NCBI GenBank assembly: GCA_036563895.1
Contig: DATCLN010000225.1
Location: 1 to 19,291, forward strand
Source of the DNA: ZCTH02-B3 sp036563895
Lineage (GTDB): Bacteria; Bacillota; Bacilli; Paenibacillales; Paenibacillaceae
DNA: 19,291 bases
Direction: 5' to 3'
Every line of letters begins with the position of its first letter. Position 1 is the first letter of the stretch. Under the pieces are notes generated by a model. It saw only the letters and a list, made by a program, of their open reading frames with translations, did not search any database and was not told where the DNA came from. The position numbers and the translations under genes are program-made. Shown here piece after piece: positions 14,966 to 19,291 of this stretch.

Positions 14966-16579
14966 ATGCGGCACAATTTCGCCCGCTGGGACATGTTGTT
15001 CGTTCAATTTTTGAAACGGGACTGGAAAAAAATCCTCGTCTGGGTTCTGGGCGTCGGCCTGTTTTCCGCCGGATTTGTTCCGGCGTTTGAAGAAATCGGC
15101 AAGGGACAGGGGTTCCGGGGGTTGTACGAAACCATGCAAAACCCCGCCATGATCGCCATCGTCGGACCGACGCCGGCGGACAGGGCGGAAGATTATACGC
15201 TGGGCGCCATGTATGCACACGAAATGCTGCTGTTCTGCGGACTCCTGGCGATGATCCTCTCCGCTTTGCACGTGATCGGCCATACCCGCAGGGAAGAAGA
15301 ACTTGGCCTCATGGACCTGGTGCGTTCCTTTCAGGTCGGCCGTCAGGCCAATTCGCTGGCGGTCATGGCGGAAACCGTCCTGATCAATGTCCTCCTGGCT
15401 TTTGTGATCGGCGGGATCCTGGCGGGTTACGGCGAATCGTCCCTTTCCGCCGAAGGATCGCTGCTGTTCGGCGCATCCATCGGCATGGCCGGCATCATGG
15501 GCGCGGCGACCGCCCTCGTCATGGCGCAAATCATGCCGGCGTCCTCCGCCGCCACGGGCGCATCCCTCGGCATCGTCGGCGCGTTGTTTCTCGTTCGCGC
15601 CGGTACGGATATCTCGAAAGAGTCGCTCTCCATGCTCAATCCATTGGGCTGGACGTATTTGACCTATCCGTTTACCGAAAACCGCTGGGGTCCGCTGGCA
15701 CTCGCGGCCCTCTTCACCATTGCGGCCGTCGCCGCCGCCTTTGCCCTGGAAGGCCGCCGGGATCTGGGCGCCGGCTATTTGCCGGAGAGACAGGGCCGCG
15801 TGACGGCAAGGAAAACGCTGCTGTCCGTCCACGGTTTGTTCCTGCGGCTCAACAAGGGCGTCATCCTGGCCTGGACGATCGCGTTCCTGGTCATCGGAGC
15901 CTCTTATGGTTCGATCTACGGCGACATGCAGACCTTTTTGGAAAGCAATGATATCATGCGGCAAATGTTTACAGCCTCCGGCGTTTCGATCGAAGCGTCG
16001 TTCACCGGAATCATCCTGCTGGTCACGACCAGCCTGGTCGCCATCTTGCCGGTCGCCGTCGTCAACCGGCTTTTCTCCGAAGAAGTCCGTTTGCGTCTGA
16101 GCCAGCTGTTGGCCACGCGGGTGACCCGGGCCCGGCTTTACTGGACCAACGTCCTCATGGCCGTCCTGGCCGGATTAGCCGGGACGGCGGCGGCGGCGGT
16201 CGGACTGGGCGCGACGGCGGTGGCCGCCATGGGAGACGGCGCTTCGATGGACATCGGCGATTTTTTGGCCGCCGGGTTCAACCTCTTCCCCTCCGTGCTG
16301 TTTTTTGCGGCACTGGCCGCCCTGGCGCTGGGTTGGAGCCCCAGGCTCGGCAAGGCGGTGTATCTGTATCTGGCTTATTCCTTCGCGCTCAACTACTTTG
16401 ACGGTTTGGTGGATTTCCCCGAATGGGTTTCCAAAACCGCGGTCCAAAGCTGGATTCCGAGAATGCCGGTCGAGCCGTTCGACGGCGCGGTCTTCGCAAC
16501 CATCACCGTGATCAGCGCGGCCTTGATGGTTCTGGGCTATTTCGGATACCGCCGGCGCGACATGGCCGAAGGCGCCTGA
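14966..16579 (+). CDS. ABC exporter permease, large duplicated type (COG3559-like)
   Basis: A 537-residue integral membrane protein with about 12 hydrophobic segments. The two halves resemble each other: each opens with a helix after a basic segment (near residue 15 and near residue 295), and each has a long outer loop and an acidic EE-containing segment before an inner-loop arginine motif (SFQVGRQ in the first half, LLATRVTRARLY in the second). This is the internal duplication of the 'putative exporter of polyketide antibiotics' permeases (TnrB-like). With the ATPase at 14061 it would form an efflux pump. The start is the ATG at 14966 with GAGGAGG 8 bases upstream; the frame is open to 14939 but lacks a site there. 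The substrate is unknown. The gene is intact. Confidence 0.88.
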   Translation: MRHNFARWDMLFVQFLKRDWKKILVWVLGVGLFSAGFVPAFEEIGKGQGFRGLYETMQNPAMIAIVGPTPADRAEDYTLGAMYAHEMLLFCGLLAMILSALHVIGHTRREEELGLMDLVRSFQVGRQANSLAVMAETVLINVLLAFVIGGILAGYGESSLSAEGSLLFGASIGMAGIMGAATALVMAQIMPASSAATGASLGIVGALFLVRAGTDISKESLSMLNPLGWTYLTYPFTENRWGPLALAALFTIAAVAAAFALEGRRDLGAGYLPERQGRVTARKTLLSVHGLFLRLNKGVILAWTIAFLVIGASYGSIYGDMQTFLESNDIMRQMFTASGVSIEASFTGIILLVTTSLVAILPVAVVNRLFSEEVRLRLSQLLATRVTRARLYWTNVLMAVLAGLAGTAAAAVGLGATAVAAMGDGASMDIGDFLAAGFNLFPSVLFFAALAALALGWSPRLGKAVYLYLAYSFALNYFDGLVDFPEWVSKTAVQSWIPRMPVEPFDGAVFATITVISAALMVLGYFGYRRRDMAEGA

Positions 16580-16603
16580 CGGACCGCCGGCGGGTCCATC
16601 GGA

Positions 16604-16637
16604 AGCGGACGCCCGGACAGGGCGGTCCGCTTTTTTT
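16604..16637 (+). terminator. Rho-independent terminator of the first exporter operon
   Basis: A stem of AGCGGAC-GCCC with GGGC-GGTCCGCT and loop GGACA, with one bulged base, is followed by seven T (16631-16637). It ends the ATPase-permease transcript and separates the two exporter cassettes. Confidence 0.88.
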
Positions 16638-16648
16638 GTTTATGGGGA

Positions 16649-16702
16649 TGGAGAAGCGATGAATGTTGTGGTATAGTGTGACTGAAAAAATATTTTTAGT
16701 CA
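16649..16702 (+). promoter_or_regulatory. Promoter with overlapping palindromic operator for the second cassette
   Basis: TGGAGA (16649-16654) and TATAGT (16672-16677) with 17-base spacing make a moderate promoter. Directly behind the -10 box lies an imperfect 24-bp palindrome at 16679-16702, with TGACT and AGTCA at the ends and an A/T core. The expected transcription start falls inside it. This is the classic position for self-repression by the TetR gene that follows at 16723. Confidence 0.62.
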
Positions 16703-16722
16703 TACAGTTATGAGGTGGGATC

Positions 16723-17328
16723 ATGCCTTCGCCGTTTGCCGAGCAGGAAAAGCAAAAAATCCGCGCGAAACTGCGGGAAGCCGCCGAAATTTGCCTGGCG
16801 AGATACGGGGTGCAAAAAACGACCGTCGACCGCCTCGCGGAGATGGCCGGCATCGCCAAGGGCTCGTTTTACAAATTTTACCCTTCTAAAGAAGAGCTGT
16901 TCTTTGAAGTGCTGGAGCATTACCAAAGCGCTGTCATGGAGGAAATCGCCGACCGGTTCCGCCGGATGGCGCCGGTGACCCCGGACACGTTTGCGGCAAC
17001 GATGCTCGGACTTTTCCAAAAAACAAGGCGTTCCTTCATCATGACCCTCCTGGAAAACCGGGAATTCGAAGTTCTTTTCCGCAAACTGCCGGAAGATCGG
17101 GTGAAACAGCACCATGTCTTTGACGACCGGATGGCGGAAAATCTGTTCCGGCACGCTCGCCTTCGGAAGGATGTGGACGCCGGGCTGGCCGCCGCTGCCC
17201 TCAGGGCGGTCTTCCTGACGATGCTTCACGTTCCTGAAATCGGCGAAAGCCATTTTGAAAAGACGATAGAACTGTTGATGCTCGGCCTTGCCCGGCAGAT
17301 TCTCGAAGGAGACGGCAGGGATGCGTGA
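16723..17328 (+). CDS. TetR-family transcriptional regulator (second cassette)
   Basis: A 201-residue regulator with a TetR helix-turn-helix at about 33-54 (TTVDRLAEMAGIAKGSFYKF) and a helical C-terminal domain. The start ATG has GAGGTGG 5 bases upstream. It is the first gene of a co-directional operon: its stop codon overlaps the start of the next gene, an ABC ATPase, by 8 bases. It shows no close similarity to the first TetR protein outside the DNA-binding domain, so the two cassettes probably respond to different signals. Likely autorepressor through the palindrome at 16679-16702. Confidence 0.92.
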   Translation: MPSPFAEQEKQKIRAKLREAAEICLARYGVQKTTVDRLAEMAGIAKGSFYKFYPSKEELFFEVLEHYQSAVMEEIADRFRRMAPVTPDTFAATMLGLFQKTRRSFIMTLLENREFEVLFRKLPEDRVKQHHVFDDRMAENLFRHARLRKDVDAGLAAAALRAVFLTMLHVPEIGESHFEKTIELLMLGLARQILEGDGRDA

Positions 17329-18267
17329 TACGGTGGTCCAAACGGTCGGCCTGACGAAAACCTACAGGGAAGTCCGGGCCGTGGATAATGTCAGTCTGTC
17401 CGTCAGGCAGGGAGAAATTCTCGGGCTTCTCGGGCTGAACGGGGCCGGGAAAACGACGCTGATCCGGATGCTTTTGGGCATGGTTAGGCCCACGGCCGGC
17501 GAATGTTTCTTTTTGGCCGAAAGGTCAGCGCGGCGGAGACAAGCCTATGGCGGGACGTGGGGTATCTCGTGGAAGCGCCTTGCGCCTATCCGGAATTGAC
17601 GGTCCGGGAAAACCTCGAGATCATGCGCCGATTGAGGGGAATCGCCAACAGGACCCGCGTGGACCGGATCCTCCGCCAGCTTCGGCTGGAATCGCACGCG
17701 TCAAGGAAAGCCAGGCACCTATCGCTGGGCAACATGCAACGGCTCGGCATCGCCAAAGCCCTGATCCACAAGCCGAAGCTCCTGATCCTGGATGAACCGG
17801 CCAACGGCCTGGACCCGGAGGGAGCCGTCGAATTTCGCGAACTGCTCCACGACCTGGCGGTAAATCAAGGCGTCACGATCCTACTGTCCAGCCACAGGCT
17901 GGACGAAATCGCGAAAATCGCCTCGAACATCGCCGTCATGCACAAAGGCCGACTGGTCAGGTTCCTGGACCGCCGCGGGCTTGAACGCGAACGGAAGAAA
18001 ACGCTGCTCCTTTCCGGAAGGGACATTGCGGCGATGGCTGACGTCCTTTCGAAAGCGGGTTTTGAAGCCGGAGTGAAAAAGAACGGCGGCGACGCCGAAC
18101 CGCCCGTCTTGTGCATCGAACACGGGGGCGCCGTCGAACACCCGGAACGGATCGTCACCCTGCTGGTCCGGGCGGGCTGTCCCCCCAACCTGCTCAAGGT
18201 GGAGGAAGAAGATCTGGAGACCTTTTTCATGCGGGTGATTCGCGAAGCCGGGGGGAAAGAACCGTGA
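17321..18267 (+). pseudogene. ABC transporter ATPase split by a 1-base frameshift
   Basis: The reading frame from ATG 17321 (AAGGAG upstream, overlapping the regulator gene) gives the start of an ABC ATPase, with Walker A GLNGAGKTT at 38-46. It turns to nonsense after about residue 62 and ends at 17599. The rest of the protein continues in the frame one base back, from about 17503 to 18267: FGRKV, the Q-loop region YLVEAPCAYPELTVRENL, signature LSLGNMQRL, Walker B LLILDEPANGLDPEG and the H-loop SSH. One missing base, most simply a T in TGTTTC at 17504-17509, restores a 315-residue protein with normal spacing. Neither half alone can be an ATPase. The cause could be a real deletion or a sequencing error in the short T-runs. 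No classic slippery heptamer for programmed frameshifting is seen. Confidence 0.85.
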
Positions 18268-19051
18268 GACCGATCGCCGTTTCTTTGCTGGTGGAGATCA
18301 AAAAGTTTCGGCGTTCCAAAACCCCGCTCATCACCGGACTGGCCGCTATGATGATTCCCTTTGCCGGCGGGTTTTTCATGTTTGTGTTGAAAAACCCCGA
18401 CTACGCAAGAAATATGGGGTTCATCTCCGCAAAGGCGCAACTCACGGGAACCGCGGACTGGCCTTCCTATTTCGCCCTTCTGTCGCAGGCCGTGGCCGTT
18501 GGAGGCATCCTCATTTTCGGATTTGTGACCAGCTGGATTTTCGGCCGGGAATTTTCGGACAGGACGGTCAAGGATCTGCTGGCGCTTCCCGTATCGAGAA
18601 ATTGCATCGTCGGATCCAAATTTGTGCTCGTCTTTTTGTGGTGCGCCCTGCTGTGCGTTTTGGTCATCCTGGCCGGTCTGGCCGTCGGCCGCCTGATGGA
18701 TCTGCCGGGCTGGTCGCCGGAGGTCGCTCGACAAGGCCTGTCCGTTTTTGGCCTCTGCTCGTTCCTGACCATCGCCCTGTCGCCGCCTGTGGCCTTATTT
18801 GCCAGCGTCGGGCGCGGTTACATGCCGCCCCTTGGCTTTTTGGTCTTCGCCCTGGTGTTTGCCCAGCTCGTTGCGGCCACCGGCCGCGGCCATCTCATCT
18901 GTTCCCATGGTCGGTCCCCGCCATCGCCAGCGGGATCGCGGGCGGCGCGGACGCCGGGCCGGAACCGGCCGGCGTGCTGGCCGTGCTACTGACATGCGTC
19001 GCCGGGCTTGCGGGAACCTTGCTGTGGTGGCGGTTGGCGGATCAGGATTAA
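18264..19051 (+). pseudogene. ABC-2 type permease disrupted by a 5-bp tandem duplication
   Basis: The permease begins at GTG 18264, overlapping the ATPase stop by 4 bases (GTGA). It has a basic N-terminus and about six hydrophobic segments, including LITGLAAMMIPFAGGFFMF, AVAVGGILIFGFVTSWIF and FVLVFLWCALLCVLVILAG. After GRGH the frame runs into an unrelated basic tail and ends at 18992. The true continuation, LFPWSVPAIASGIAGG followed by the last helix and WWRLADQD, is in another frame and ends at 19051. CATCT occurs twice in a row at 18891-18900; removing one copy joins GRGH directly to LFPWSVPA and gives 260 residues, the usual size for this family. As it stands the last helix is lost. Confidence 0.85.
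18891..18900. repeat. CATCT x 2, frameshifting tandem duplication
   Basis: Two adjacent copies of CATCT lie inside the permease gene. Deleting one copy restores the reading frame at exactly the point where family-like sequence resumes. A perfect tandem duplication points to a true slippage mutation rather than a homopolymer sequencing error. Confidence 0.85.
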
Positions 19052-19063
19052 ATATTCAGTATG

Positions 19064-19090
19064 AAAAAAACAACCCGGCAAAGCCGGGTT
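19064..19090 (-). terminator. Terminator hairpin facing leftwards
   Basis: AACCCGGC (19072-19079), loop AAA, and GCCGGGTT (19083-19090) form a perfect stem. On the minus strand it is followed by seven T, so it would stop transcription coming from the right edge. Confidence 0.75.
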
Positions 19091-19104
19091 GGCAGACTGA
19101 AGAC

Positions 19105-19150
19105 AAACTCCCACGTGCGACCCATCGCAGCGATCGCCGTGGGAGTTTTT
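19105..19150 (+). terminator. Hairpin with T-run, likely terminator of the second exporter operon
   Basis: Eleven-base arms, AAACTCCCACG (19105-19115) and CGTGGGAGTTT (19138-19148), enclose a 22-base loop with smaller palindromes and end in TTTTT at 19146-19150. The orientation suits the plus-strand exporter operon. The right arm ends almost exactly where the transposase-like sequence begins, so it could instead be part of a mobile element end. Confidence 0.55.
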
Positions 19151-19151
19151 C

Positions 19152-19291
19152 ATACAGCAGGATGCGGTGGAGGGGAAACAACGAGTTGTTTGCCTTCGCA
19201 AACGATAGCCCCTGCAGCGCCTTGGCGAGCTTGATTTTCTCGAGGTATTCCAGAAAGATTTTGGCGCCTCCGAAACTGGTCGCATGTCGCA
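19152..19291 (-). pseudogene. Transposase fragment, truncated, runs off the window
   Basis: On the minus strand the frame from 19289 reads TSFGGAKIFLEYLEKIKL and then LSFAKANNSLFPLHRILLY. This looks to me like the N-terminal part of a DDE transposase, possibly IS1380-like. After LLY (ending at 19152) the family-like sequence stops and the frame runs through the hairpins to a stop at 19056-19058. The remnant therefore lacks the catalytic domain on the left, and its beginning lies beyond the right edge. Family assignment is tentative. Confidence 0.45.

Noticed and set aside
14031..15218. 395-codon minus-strand open frame opposite the first exporter ATPase
   Set aside because: Complement shadow of a clear ABC ATPase and the permease start.
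17501..17515. Programmed -1 ribosomal frameshift in the ATPase
   Set aside because: The codons TGT TTC TTT TTG do not form a classic X-XXY-YYZ slippery heptamer, and the adjacent permease is also broken, so mutation or error is simpler.
18986..19285. 99-codon minus-strand open frame at the right edge starting MRPVSEAP
   Set aside because: Wrong frame: the neighbouring frame carries the transposase-like sequence, and this one is Arg/Ser/Cys-rich and runs through two hairpins.

Overview
The window is GC-rich chromosomal DNA from a Gram-positive bacterium of the order Bacillales, most likely a Paenibacillaceae-type organism (Paenibacillus/Thermobacillus-like). This rests on the gene order sigW-rsiW-cdaA-cdaR-glmM-glmS, the strong GGAGG ribosome-binding sites with frequent TTG/GTG starts, and the family character of the proteins. 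The genus is inference. No rRNA, tRNA or CRISPR array was seen.

Left part (1-11101, nearly all minus strand): a cell-envelope block. Read in the direction of transcription it runs ppc (PEP carboxylase), sigW (ECF sigma factor), rsiW (its membrane anti-sigma factor), cdaA (c-di-AMP synthase), cdaR (its regulator), glmM (phosphoglucosamine mutase) and glmS (glucosamine-6-phosphate synthase). SigW/RsiW handle envelope stress, CdaA/CdaR make and tune c-di-AMP, and GlmS/GlmM supply UDP-GlcNAc precursor for peptidoglycan. glmS is separated from glmM by about 0.9 kb. That gap holds a MITE-like element with four copies of an end-type repeat, and no recognisable glmS ribozyme. Beyond the 3' end of glmS lie three 20-bp tandem repeats of insertion-sequence-end type, then the 5' end of a group II intron that runs off the left edge.

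Middle (11268-13095): a secreted L,D-transpeptidase with a peptidoglycan-binding domain (plus strand), an 18-bp tandem repeat array, a small holin-like membrane protein (minus), a strong terminator and a universal stress protein (minus).

Right part (13221-19051): two adjacent but unrelated TetR-ABC exporter cassettes. The first has a divergent TetR repressor, an ATPase and a duplicated 12-TM-type permease; it looks intact and has an AT-rich intergenic region with promoters and palindromes. The second is co-directional (TetR, ATPase, permease, overlapping starts and stops). Its ATPase carries a 1-base frameshift, and its permease is broken by a 5-bp tandem duplication whose removal exactly restores the frame, so this exporter appears inactivated or switchable. 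The right edge has two hairpins and a truncated transposase fragment.

I found no convincing wholly new system. The most notable points are the repeat element between glmM and glmS, the missing ribozyme signature, the two lesions in the second exporter, and the palindromes in front of both exporter cassettes.
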